The notes under the pieces: generated by a model | Databases searched by the model: none | What the model was told of the DNA's origin: nothing | Seen by the model: only the letters and a program-made list of their open reading frames with translations | Shown here: positions 1-5,603 of the stretch, in pieces | How positions within the stretch are numbered: the first letter of the stretch is position 1 | Layout of the letters: each line of letters starts with the position of its first letter | Translations under genes and position numbers: made by a program | DNA from: an uncultured Prevotellaceae bacterium | GTDB lineage: Bacteria > Bacteroidota > Bacteroidia > Bacteroidales > Muribaculaceae | Reading direction: 5' to 3' | NCBI GenBank assembly: GCA_945983195.1 | Contig: CAMFSS010000163.1 | Span: forward strand, 1 to 5,603 | DNA length: 5,603 nucleotides

Positions 1-1607
1 ATGCTCTCCAGGCTAATGGAATACCTGCCGCTGCAATCAACAGCACACAAAGCGATGCCTTCAACCGCGAAATTGTCAACGAAGTGTATGCCGGGCACAT
101 CAAGCTGCTCTACATTTCACCCGAGCGTCTGCTCTCTGAAATTGATGCCTGGGCTGCCGACATGAACATTAGCCTCATTGCAATCGACGAGGCTCACTGC
201 ATATCGCAGTGGGGACACGATTTCCGCCCCGAATACACACGTCTTGCACAACTGAAGCAGCGTTTCCCCAATGTTCCGGTAATGGCTCTTACTGCAACCG
301 CCGACCGCCTCACGCGCGATGACATAGTGGCGCAGCTTCACATTCCCGATGCCCGGCTGTTCATCGCTTCGTTCAACCGCCCCAACCTCTCGCTGCGCGT
401 GGTCCGCAATCTGAGCGGAAAGGACAAGATGCGCGAGCTGGTACGCTTCATCGAGCGGCACAAGGGGCAAAGTGGAATTGTCTACTGTCTGAGCCGAAGC
501 AATGTGGAAAAGATGGCTCTGCAACTGAAGCAGCTTGGCTACAATGCCGCAGCTTTCCACGCCGGAATGCCCACTGCACTGAAGGAGCGTGTGCAGCGCG
601 ATTTCCTCAACGACGATATCACAATCATCTGCGCCACAATAGCATTCGGCATGGGCATCAACAAGAGCAACGTGCGATGGGTGGTGCACAGCAACATGCC
701 GCGCAACATGGAAAGCTACTATCAGGAGATAGGACGTGCCGGTCGCGACGGTCTGCCGGCCGACACGCTGATGTTCTACTCCTTCTCCGATGTGGCTACT
801 CTCATGAGCTTTGCAAAGGAATCAGGACAGGCCTCGGTCAACATCGAGAAGCTCCGGCGAATGCAGCAGTATGCCGAAGCCGGCGTCTGCCGCAGGCGCA
901 TTCTCCTCAGCTACTTCAATGAGCGGCTGGAGTGCGATTGCGGCAACTGCGACGTGTGCCTTAATCCTCCTGAGCGAATCGACGGCACTATTTTTTGCCA
1001 AATGGCTCTTAGCGCAATTGCACGTGTCAACCAAAGTGAAGGAATCACCACCATCATCGACATTCTGCGCGGTTCCCGAAAGGCCGAAATTTCCGCTAAG
1101 GGGTACGACAGGCTGAAAACCTACGGCGTGGGGCATGCTCTCTCTTTCGCCGAGTGGAACGCCTATATCCTGCAAATGCTCCAGCTCGGCATTATCGACG
1201 TGGCTTATGAAGATGCCAATCATCTGCGCATCACCGAATATGGGCACGACATTCTCCACTCCATGCGTCGGGTGCAGCTCTCTAAGTTCGTGTACGAACG
1301 CAACTTCGCCAAGAGCGAAAAGAACGCCAAAAAAGGTCAGAACCGTCTACCGGTCGATGTTCCCGTCAATGAAAAGCTGATTTCGCGCCTCAAGGAGTTG
1401 CGATATGCCATCGCCAAGAAGCATGGCGTGCCGCCCTACATCGTCTTCAGCGACCGCGTGCTCGAGGTCATTGCTGCCGAGCGCCCTGTGTCGAGAGCCG
1501 AGTTTGCCACACTCTATGGTGTCGGCGAGCGAAAGACCGAGCTTTATTGGCAGCCGTTCACCGATGCAGTGAAAAAATTCTTGGCTGAGAATCCACACTC
1601 ACTGTAA
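1..1607 (+). CDS. recQ: ATP-dependent DNA helicase RecQ, 5'-truncated by window edge
   Basis: RecQ is a superfamily 2, 3'-to-5' DNA helicase acting in recombination and replication-fork repair. The frame is open from base 3 (bases 1-2 finish an earlier codon) to TAA at 1605-1607, giving 534 residues. The first residues (ALQANGIPAAAINSTQ) align with E. coli RecQ from about residue 84, so roughly 80 N-terminal residues, including the Q motif, Walker A (GKS) and motif Ia, lie upstream. Visible in order are DEAH box motif II (186-197), followed by the RecQ-specific CISQWGHDFRPEY loop; motif III MALTATA (282-302); motif V (CATIAFGMGINK); motif VI QEIGRAGRDG (723-752); the zinc site with Cys codons at 888, 939, 948 and 957; a winged-helix RQC domain (about 1000-1260); and a C-terminal HRDC domain (about 1369-1595). 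GTG at 84 is internal, not the start. The gene appears intact. It converges on the araC-type gene with a 22-base gap. No strong terminator follows it. Confidence 0.97.
   Translation, partial: ALQANGIPAAAINSTQSDAFNREIVNEVYAGHIKLLYISPERLLSEIDAWAADMNISLIAIDEAHCISQWGHDFRPEYTRLAQLKQRFPNVPVMALTATADRLTRDDIVAQLHIPDARLFIASFNRPNLSLRVVRNLSGKDKMRELVRFIERHKGQSGIVYCLSRSNVEKMALQLKQLGYNAAAFHAGMPTALKERVQRDFLNDDITIICATIAFGMGINKSNVRWVVHSNMPRNMESYYQEIGRAGRDGLPADTLMFYSFSDVATLMSFAKESGQASVNIEKLRRMQQYAEAGVCRRRILLSYFNERLECDCGNCDVCLNPPERIDGTIFCQMALSAIARVNQSEGITTIIDILRGSRKAEISAKGYDRLKTYGVGHALSFAEWNAYILQMLQLGIIDVAYEDANHLRITEYGHDILHSMRRVQLSKFVYERNFAKSEKNAKKGQNRLPVDVPVNEKLISRLKELRYAIAKKHGVPPYIVFSDRVLEVIAAERPVSRAEFATLYGVGERKTELYWQPFTDAVKKFLAENPHSL
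1576..1595 (-). terminator. Possible weak intrinsic terminator for the araC-type gene, inside the recQ 3' end
   Basis: Read on the minus strand, ATTCT and AGAAT form a 5-bp stem around a 6-base loop. Two G-U wobble pairs can extend it. A run of six T follows on that strand (complement of A1572-1577). It begins about 37 bases beyond the regulator's stop codon. The stem is short and AT-rich, and the sequence also encodes the RecQ C-terminus, so it may be chance. Confidence 0.3.
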
Positions 1608-1629
1608 TCCGCCCTTGCCCACCGCGTGC

Positions 1630-2505
1630 CTAACTGTTTCTGTATTCCTGCGGTGTCATGCCGGTATAGGTACGGAAGTAGCGTGTGAAAGTCGTTGGCG
1701 TAGGGAAACCGAGCGACGCTGCAATCTTGCTCACTGTGGCATCACTGCCTTTTAGCTGCGTCTTTGCATCCATAATTATCATGTTCATGATTATCTCCTG
1801 CGGTGTCATGCCGGTGGTCTTGCAGACGACATAGCAGAAGTGCGAAAGCGTCAGGTGCACCTCATGGGCGTAGAACGATATCTTGCGCTCCTCACGGTAG
1901 TTCTCAAAGGCAAGCTGCAAAAATTCCGACAGCACTGCATGTTCGCGCGACTGACTCTCGCGCTTGTTCTGCACCTTCTGCTTGGCAACAACTTCCGACA
2001 GACTCTCCACAAATATGTCCATTATGCTCTTTATCACAGAAGGCGTAATGGGGCAGCTCTCCATTCGTCCGGCTCGTGCCAGCAGCGACATTGCATCGCT
2101 GTAGAGTTCGCTCGTTTCAGGTTCAAGCGTCAGCACAGGGTTGCGGAAAAGCGGCATGGCTATCTTCGACATGCTCTTCAGGAAATTGTTGCTCTGCATG
2201 AATTTCGACGAGAAACCGATGAAGCTGATGCGCGTGTCGGGACTGATTTCGCGTATCTGAATGAATGTGCCGGGCATAACCACCACAAAATCCGACTGCT
2301 TCACCTCAAACTCCCATAGGTTGATGGTACTCTTCACACACCCTTGGTTCAAATAAGCCAGAATGCCTGCCTGTATTCGGCAGGGAAATTGAGTGTAATT
2401 GTTGAGTATGTCGATATTCACATTGTCATAGACAAGATAGTCTACCGGCAAGTCAAAGAGAGGCAGCTTTTCTCCCTTTCCGCTTTTCTGGAACAAATCT
2501 ATCAT
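1630..2505 (-). CDS. AraC-family transcriptional regulator
   Basis: Predicted cytoplasmic DNA-binding regulator of 291 residues, a usual length for AraC-family proteins with a sensor domain. ATG is at 2505-2503 and TAG at 1632-1630. Residues about 20-165 are rich in predicted beta-strands with the look of an AraC-type cupin ligand-binding domain (for example the segment around VVVMPGTFIQI). Residues about 207-291 form the paired helix-turn-helix domain: the first HTH around FYAHEVHLTLSHFCYVV, the second around TVSKIAASLGFPTPTTFTRYFR, ending in the family-typical TGMTPQEYR. Both HTH units end in TGMTPQE (residues 231-237 and 281-287), encoded by identical DNA. The start has no Shine-Dalgarno sequence, as is common in Bacteroidota, and a Bacteroides-type promoter candidate lies just upstream. 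The gene is divergent from cdsA and convergent with recQ. Ligand and targets cannot be read from the sequence; the gene is not adjacent to any transport, catabolic or efflux gene here. Confidence 0.93.
   Translation of the reverse strand: MIDLFQKSGKGEKLPLFDLPVDYLVYDNVNIDILNNYTQFPCRIQAGILAYLNQGCVKSTINLWEFEVKQSDFVVVMPGTFIQIREISPDTRISFIGFSSKFMQSNNFLKSMSKIAMPLFRNPVLTLEPETSELYSDAMSLLARAGRMESCPITPSVIKSIMDIFVESLSEVVAKQKVQNKRESQSREHAVLSEFLQLAFENYREERKISFYAHEVHLTLSHFCYVVCKTTGMTPQEIIMNMIIMDAKTQLKGSDATVSKIAASLGFPTPTTFTRYFRTYTGMTPQEYRNS
1646..1815. repeat. 20-bp exact direct repeat inside the AraC-type gene (1646-1665 and 1796-1815)
   Basis: The two copies are identical over 20 bases and start exactly 150 bases (50 codons) apart. 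Both encode TGMTPQE at the end of each helix-turn-helix unit. Flanking bases differ. The repeat reflects the internal duplication of the AraC DNA-binding domain, but identity at every codon position is more than the shared protein motif requires. Confidence 0.85.
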
Positions 2506-2528
2506 CGGAAAAAACTATTATTTTTTTG

Positions 2529-2560
2529 CAAAAATACAATATTTGAGATAATAATCACAA
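2529..2560 (-). promoter_or_regulatory. Candidate Bacteroides-type promoter for the araC-type gene
   Basis: On the minus strand, TATTTTTG (2536-2529) fits the Bacteroides -7 element TAnnTTTG, and TTG (2560-2558) lies 21 bases upstream as a -33 element. The -7 element ends 23 bases before the ATG at 2505, giving a leader of under 20 bases. The match is by eye in an AT-rich region where such patterns can occur by chance. Confidence 0.5.
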
Positions 2561-2577
2561 CAATTTCGATAATTTTG
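2542..2577 (+). promoter_or_regulatory. Possible second, upstream promoter toward cdsA
   Basis: TAATTTTG at 2570-2577 matches TAnnTTTG exactly. TTTG at 2542-2545 could be the -33 element, but the 24-base gap is longer than the usual 19-21. It overlaps the candidate promoter of the divergent araC-type gene. A transcript from here would carry the inverted repeat at 2649-2661 in its leader. Confidence 0.25.
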
Positions 2578-2697
2578 TTCATTATCCACCACTTTTCAAG
2601 TAATTTCGAATAATTCGCCCATTTGCCTCCACCCGCCTATCGCACTCTGCACTAAAAGTGCTTTATTTATTGTACCGTTCAATTTTTTTCGGTAATT
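2564..2697 (+). repeat. Three copies of a TTTCG-TAATT element in the divergent intergenic region
   Basis: The copies are TTTCGATAATT (2564-2574), TTTCGAATAATT (2604-2615, one extra A) and TTTCGGTAATT (2687-2697, one change). Copies one and two also share a preceding AA. Starts are 40 and 83 bases apart, near four and eight helical turns. Copies one and three overlap TAnnTTTG promoter-like elements, so part of the likeness may be promoter consensus. The second copy contains a perfect CGAAT-A-ATTCG dyad (2607-2617). They could be operators, possibly for the adjacent AraC-type protein; this is inference. Confidence 0.4.
2649..2661. repeat. Perfect inverted repeat GCACT-AAA-AGTGC upstream of cdsA
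   Basis: A 5-bp perfect stem with a 3-base loop, followed on the plus strand by T-rich sequence (2662-2671), so it resembles a small terminator or attenuator hairpin. A second GCACT at 2642-2646 could pair with the same AGTGC, giving two exclusive pairings. It ends 8 bases before the candidate -33 element of cdsA, so it could instead be an operator. No plus-strand gene ends upstream of it, so it is not an ordinary gene-end terminator. Confidence 0.45.
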
Positions 2698-2700
2698 TTG
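2670..2700 (+). promoter_or_regulatory. Candidate Bacteroides-type promoter for cdsA
   Basis: TAATTTTG at 2693-2700 matches the Bacteroides -7 consensus TAnnTTTG, and TTG at 2670-2672 sits 20 bases upstream as the -33 element, which is canonical spacing. Transcription would begin near 2705, leaving about 20 bases before the TTG start codon or about 30 before GTG. It probably serves cdsA and perhaps also purM and the MltF-like gene. Confidence 0.6.
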
Positions 2701-2724
2701 TGCAGATTTTAGTCAACTCTCAAT

Positions 2725-3570
2725 TTGAATAACGTGAAAAAATTAATCACTCGCACCATTTCAGGCTGTATTTATGTCGCACTTATTGTGGCAGCAGTAA
2801 TCTCCGGTTGCCCTTGGGCGTTTCTCACTCTTTTCGCCCTGTTCACTGTGTTGGGCATAAATGAGTTCCACAGCCTAATCGGGCAAGGCAGTGAAATGTC
2901 GGGCAAAAGTGCCGTCATGCGCATCATCGACATTGTTGGTGCTACTGCCATATTCATCGCGCTGCACTTCACTCTGAAAGGCTCTGTCGCCGTGCCTCTG
3001 TGGCTCGTTGCTCTAATTGCCTACTTCATTGTGCGCCTCGTAGCTCAGCTCTATGTCAAGTCGTGCAACCACGTACACAGCATTTCACTGTCGATGATGG
3101 GTATAGTTTATGTGGCTATGCCGCTAAGCCTGCTCAATGTAATATATTTCAGTCACAGCGCCAAGCTGCTCCTTGCCGCCTTCATCTTCATCTGGGTCAA
3201 CGACACCGGTGCATATTGCGTGGGCAGCCTCATCGGCCGTCACCGCCTCTTTGAACGCCTATCGCCAAAGAAGTCATGGGAAGGATTCTGGGGTGGCATG
3301 GCTTTCTCCATCGCCGCTGCATGGCTGATGCAATGGCTCAGCTTCTTCCCATCGTCTTGGAGCATTGCCGCTGCTGTAGGGTTCGCAGTAGTGTCTTCGG
3401 TGTTTGCCACTTGGGGCGACTTGTTCGAGTCTCTCATCAAGCGCACTCTCGGCGTGAAGGATTCAGGCAACATCATGCCCGGGCATGGCGGAATCCTCGA
3501 CCGCATCGACAGCCTGCTCCTCGTTGCTCCGGCAACGCTGCACTACCTGTTAGTCATCAACTTGCTATAA
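2725..3570 (+). CDS. cdsA: Phosphatidate cytidylyltransferase (CDP-diacylglycerol synthase)
   Basis: CdsA is an integral inner-membrane enzyme that converts phosphatidic acid and CTP to CDP-diacylglycerol and pyrophosphate, the branch point for all phospholipid head groups. The 281 residues are of usual length and show about eight or nine hydrophobic segments (for example near 14-28, 29-45, 66-84, 88-108, 120-141, 147-160, 190-206, 212-230 and 263-281). Residues 236-262 match the whole CDP-diacylglycerol synthase signature: SLIKR, then KD, then PGHGG and DRID, including the metal-binding acidic residues. The conserved WVNDTGAY (157-164) and LSPKKSWEG (179-187) segments are also present. The start is TTG 2725 or GTG 2734. 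An in-frame TAG at 2710-2712 bars anything earlier, and the first ATG (residue 58) would remove the first membrane segments. GTG gives an N-terminus MKKLITRT, which is equally plausible. purM follows after 42 bases. Confidence 0.96.
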   Translation: MNNVKKLITRTISGCIYVALIVAAVISGCPWAFLTLFALFTVLGINEFHSLIGQGSEMSGKSAVMRIIDIVGATAIFIALHFTLKGSVAVPLWLVALIAYFIVRLVAQLYVKSCNHVHSISLSMMGIVYVAMPLSLLNVIYFSHSAKLLLAAFIFIWVNDTGAYCVGSLIGRHRLFERLSPKKSWEGFWGGMAFSIAAAWLMQWLSFFPSSWSIAAAVGFAVVSSVFATWGDLFESLIKRTLGVKDSGNIMPGHGGILDRIDSLLLVAPATLHYLLVINLL

Positions 3571-3612
3571 AAGACTTTTATTTCTACAACAAAACACATA
3601 TACTGCACGAAT

Positions 3613-4779
3613 ATGAGCAACCAACGTTACGACTTACGCGGTGTATCGGCATCGAAAGAAGATGTACACAACGCTATCAAGAATGTGGACAAGGGGCTAT
3701 ATCCCAAAGCGTTCTGCAAAATTATCCCCGATGTGCTCGGCGGTGACCCTGAGTATTGCAACATTATGCACGCCGACGGTGCCGGAACTAAATCGTCGCT
3801 CGCCTACGCCTACTGGCGCGAGACCGGCGACCTCAGTGTGTGGAAAGGCATTGCCCAAGATGCACTCATCATGAATATCGACGACCTCCTTTGCGTGGGA
3901 GCTACCGACAACATACTCCTTTCTTCAACTATCGGCCGAAACAAAATGCTCATTCCGGGCGAAGTGATTGCGGCTATCATCAATGGCACTGAAGAGCTGC
4001 TTGCCGAGCTGCGCGAGTTGGGTGTGAACATAATATCCACCGGTGGCGAAACTGCCGATGTGGGCGACCTGGTACGCACTATCATCGTCGACAGCACCGT
4101 AACTTGCCGCATGCGACGGGCTGATGTCATCGACAATGCCAATATCAGTGGCGGTGACGTTATCGTCGGACTGGCTTCTTCCGGACTGGCATCCTACGAG
4201 AAGGAGTACAACGGCGGTATGGGAAGCAACGGCCTCACTTCGGCTCGTCACGACGTTTTCGCCAAGTATATAGCCGAAAAATATCCTGAAACTTTCGACA
4301 AGAATGTGCCCGATGAGCTTGTCTACTCCGGTGCAGTGCACCTCACCGACTCTGTCGAGGGTGTTCCCTGCGATGCCGGAAAACTGGTGCTCTCCCCCAC
4401 TCGAACTTATGCTCCGGTTATCAAGAAGCTGCTCGATGCTATGCGCCCAAAGATTCATGGAATGGTGCACTGTTCAGGCGGTGCACAGACCAAGATTATG
4501 CACTTCGTTGAGCAGAAGCACGTCATCAAGGACAACCTTTTCCCAATTCCTCCCCTCTTCAAGCTCATTCAAGAGCAGTCGGGAACTGACTGGAAGGAAA
4601 TGTACAAGGTGTTCAATATGGGTCACCGCATGGAAATCTACCTCGCTCCCGAAGATGCACAGGCTGTCATCGACATTGCAGCTTCATTCGGAATTGATGC
4701 ACAGATTGTTGGCCGTGTTGAAGATGCTCCTGCCAACAAGCTCACCATCAACTCGCCCTACGGCACTTTTGAATATTGA
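3613..4779 (+). CDS. purM: Phosphoribosylformylglycinamidine cyclo-ligase (AIR synthase), Bacteroidota type
   Basis: Cytoplasmic purine-pathway enzyme closing the imidazole ring: FGAM plus ATP gives aminoimidazole ribotide, ADP and phosphate. It has 388 residues, longer than the roughly 345 of E. coli PurM. Landmarks matching PurM are HADGAGTKSS (53-62; E. coli GTDGVGTK), TGGETAD (143-149), GSNGLTSARHD (204-214; E. coli HSNGYSLVRK), LSPTRTY (260-266; E. coli LAPTRIY), VHCSGGAQTK (285-294) and EMYKVFNMG (329-337; E. coli EMYRTFNCG). The glycine-rich GGFGAL segment of the usual N-terminal region is replaced by GGDPEYCN. The start ATG at 3613 gives MSNQRYDLRGVSASKEDV, which I recall as the typical N-terminus of Bacteroides homologues. 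No Shine-Dalgarno sequence is seen and the leader is A-rich. It lies 42 bases after cdsA with no clear promoter between, so co-transcription is likely. The stop is TGA (4777-4779). Confidence 0.95.
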   Translation: MSNQRYDLRGVSASKEDVHNAIKNVDKGLYPKAFCKIIPDVLGGDPEYCNIMHADGAGTKSSLAYAYWRETGDLSVWKGIAQDALIMNIDDLLCVGATDNILLSSTIGRNKMLIPGEVIAAIINGTEELLAELRELGVNIISTGGETADVGDLVRTIIVDSTVTCRMRRADVIDNANISGGDVIVGLASSGLASYEKEYNGGMGSNGLTSARHDVFAKYIAEKYPETFDKNVPDELVYSGAVHLTDSVEGVPCDAGKLVLSPTRTYAPVIKKLLDAMRPKIHGMVHCSGGAQTKIMHFVEQKHVIKDNLFPIPPLFKLIQEQSGTDWKEMYKVFNMGHRMEIYLAPEDAQAVIDIAASFGIDAQIVGRVEDAPANKLTINSPYGTFEY

Positions 4780-4821
4780 CAGGCTCTGAACTTTCACCGT
4801 AGCCATTGCGTTTCTATTTGA

Positions 4822-4825
4822 AAGG
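4822..4825 (+). promoter_or_regulatory. Possible Shine-Dalgarno sequence of the MltF-like gene
   Basis: AAGG lies 8 bases before the ATG at 4834. The other starts in this window have no such sequence, as is normal for Bacteroidota. A TGA in the same frame at 4819-4821 rules out an earlier start, so the ATG does not depend on this site. Confidence 0.3.
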
Positions 4826-4833
4826 TAACTCTT

Positions 4834-5603
4834 ATGCGCCGGTTCGCACTCTTTGTTCAGGCTATTGCTGTCCTATGGCTGCTTATCCAGGCTGCCACCG
4901 CTTGCCGTAGCCATAAAGCTGGCGGTGACTCGTTGCAGGGGTTGCCCGACACGTTGCGCGTGGGCACTCTCTATAGCCCCACCTCGCTCTTCATTTTCCG
5001 CGGCGACACCATGGGATATGAGTATGAGCGAATCTGCAACTTCGCACGCGACAAGCACATTGTGGCTGAGTTCGTTGTGGCACGGAATATGGACGCAATG
5101 CTGCAAATGCTCGATTCCGGGAAAATCGACCTCATAGCCTACGAGATTCCTATCACCGCCGAATACAAGGATCTTGTTCTCCACTGCGGCACGCAGAATG
5201 TCACCCACCAGGTGCTTGTGCAGCTCAAGAGCGACAGCGCATTGACCGATGTCACACAGCTCGTTGGCAAGGACATTTATGTGGAGGCCGGCTCTAAGTA
5301 TGAGTCTCGGCTAATAAATCTCGACAACGAAATCGGGGGCGGCATCAACATTCACAAAATCAGCGAGGACTCACTTATCACCGAGGACCTTATTGAGTTG
5401 GTGTCGAAAGGGAAAATCCCCTTCACAATCGTCGACAGCGACATTGCACGGCTCAATCGCACTTACTACAGCTACATCGACATCTCCATGTCGGTGAGTT
5501 TTCCGCAACGTGCCTCATGGGCTGTTCGCCACTCCGACAATGCGCTCGCCGATTCTGTCGATGCATGGAGCAAGCTCGCCAAGAGCCGCGAAGAGTACAA
5601 GAA
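4834..5603 (+). CDS. mltF: MltF-like lytic transglycosylase lipoprotein, 3'-truncated by window edge
   Basis: The frame is open from ATG 4834 to the window end (256 codons plus two bases), with an in-frame stop just upstream. Residues 1-23 form a signal peptide (MRR, then a hydrophobic stretch) ending in a relaxed lipobox, ATA-C24, so it is probably a lipoprotein. Residues about 41-256 resemble a family 3 solute-binding domain: LRVGTLYSPTSLF, MGYEYERICNFA, GKIDLIAYEIPIT, THQVLVQ, FTIVDSD and ASWAVRHSD. In Bacteroidota this arrangement usually precedes a C-terminal SLT domain that cleaves peptidoglycan between MurNAc and GlcNAc, as in MltF. That catalytic domain would be beyond the window, so enzyme activity is inferred. 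A solute-binding protein without SLT is the alternative. The residues after Cys24 (RSHK) are basic, unlike the acidic signal for surface export of Bacteroidota lipoproteins, so a periplasm-facing location is likely. It lies 54 bases after purM and may share its transcript. Confidence 0.82.
   Translation, partial: MRRFALFVQAIAVLWLLIQAATACRSHKAGGDSLQGLPDTLRVGTLYSPTSLFIFRGDTMGYEYERICNFARDKHIVAEFVVARNMDAMLQMLDSGKIDLIAYEIPITAEYKDLVLHCGTQNVTHQVLVQLKSDSALTDVTQLVGKDIYVEAGSKYESRLINLDNEIGGGINIHKISEDSLITEDLIELVSKGKIPFTIVDSDIARLNRTYYSYIDISMSVSFPQRASWAVRHSDNALADSVDAWSKLAKSREEYK

Noticed and set aside
1..84. recQ as a gene starting at base 84 with a broken N-terminus
   Set aside because: The frame is open back to base 3 and the upstream residues align with RecQ, so truncation is due to the window edge, not a pseudogene.
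117..689. 190-codon open frame on the minus strand inside recQ
   Set aside because: It lies opposite well-conserved RecQ motifs, and its translation shows no recognisable domain; it is a shadow of recQ codon use.
822..1259. 145-codon minus-strand open frame inside recQ
   Set aside because: It is antisense to the zinc-binding and winged-helix regions of RecQ, with no protein features of its own.
1840..2319. 159-codon plus-strand open frame opposite the AraC-type gene
   Set aside because: The minus-strand frame has a clear AraC-type DNA-binding domain; the plus-strand translation is rich in His, Arg and Gln with no domain.
2551..2585. Imperfect dyad (ATAAT, AACAA / TTGTT, ATTAT) in the divergent region
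   Set aside because: The arms are short, AT-rich and separated by unequal spacers; this level of symmetry is expected by chance in such sequence.
3925..4470. 181-codon minus-strand open frame inside purM
   Set aside because: It is antisense to the PurM catalytic landmarks and has no recognisable domain.
4782..4820. Possible terminator after purM (GGCT at 4782-4785 with AGCC at 4801-4804, then T-rich bases)
   Set aside because: The stem has only four pairs around a 15-base loop, too weak to support.
4813..4820. Possible promoter before the MltF-like gene (TCTATTTG)
   Set aside because: It mismatches TAnnTTTG at the second base and no TTG is found at the expected upstream distance.
4853..5137. 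Open frames on both strands overlapping the last gene (also 4873-5208, minus)
   Set aside because: The frame beginning at ATG 4834 encodes a signal peptide and a solute-binding domain and stays open to the window end; the others are shadows of it.
1..5603. Mobile element, CRISPR array, tRNA or rRNA, toxin-antitoxin or defence system
   Set aside because: I saw no terminal inverted repeats, transposase or integrase motifs, regularly spaced repeats, RNA gene structure or defence domains; the content is ordinary chromosomal genes.

Overview
The window looks like a chromosomal housekeeping segment from a member of the Bacteroidota, most likely order Bacteroidales. The best evidence is protein character. 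The 388-residue AIR synthase is the distinctive Bacteroidota form of PurM. The last gene resembles the MltF-like lytic transglycosylases of Bacteroides relatives. Promoter-like sequences in the divergent intergenic region fit the Bacteroides pattern (TTG, about 20 bases, then TAnnTTTG), and most genes have no Shine-Dalgarno sequence. The coding DNA is moderately GC-rich and the divergent intergenic region is strongly AT-rich. A family such as Muribaculaceae is possible, but the sequence alone does not settle it.

Layout: (1) bases 1-1607, plus strand, carry the 3' part of recQ, cut by the window edge just after helicase motif Ia. (2) Bases 1630-2505, minus strand, carry an AraC-family transcriptional regulator that converges on recQ with only 22 bases between the stops. 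(3) Bases 2506-2724 are a divergent, AT-rich regulatory region with promoter-like elements for both directions, a short perfect inverted repeat and three copies of a TTTCG-TAATT element. (4) Bases 2725-3570, plus strand, carry cdsA (phosphatidate cytidylyltransferase), which must start at TTG or GTG. (5) Bases 3613-4779 carry purM (purine biosynthesis). (6) Bases 4834-5603 carry the 5' part of an MltF-like lipoprotein whose catalytic domain would lie beyond the window.

cdsA, purM and the MltF-like gene run in the same direction with gaps of 42 and 54 bases and no convincing internal terminator or promoter. They may be co-transcribed from the promoter in front of cdsA, although their roles differ: phospholipid synthesis, purine synthesis and peptidoglycan turnover. 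The AraC-type regulator is an orphan here. Its only divergent neighbour is cdsA, so autoregulation or control of cdsA is possible but unproven.

I found no mobile element, CRISPR array, RNA gene, defence system or clearly new system. The parts most worth a second look are the divergent intergenic region and the unusual PurM.
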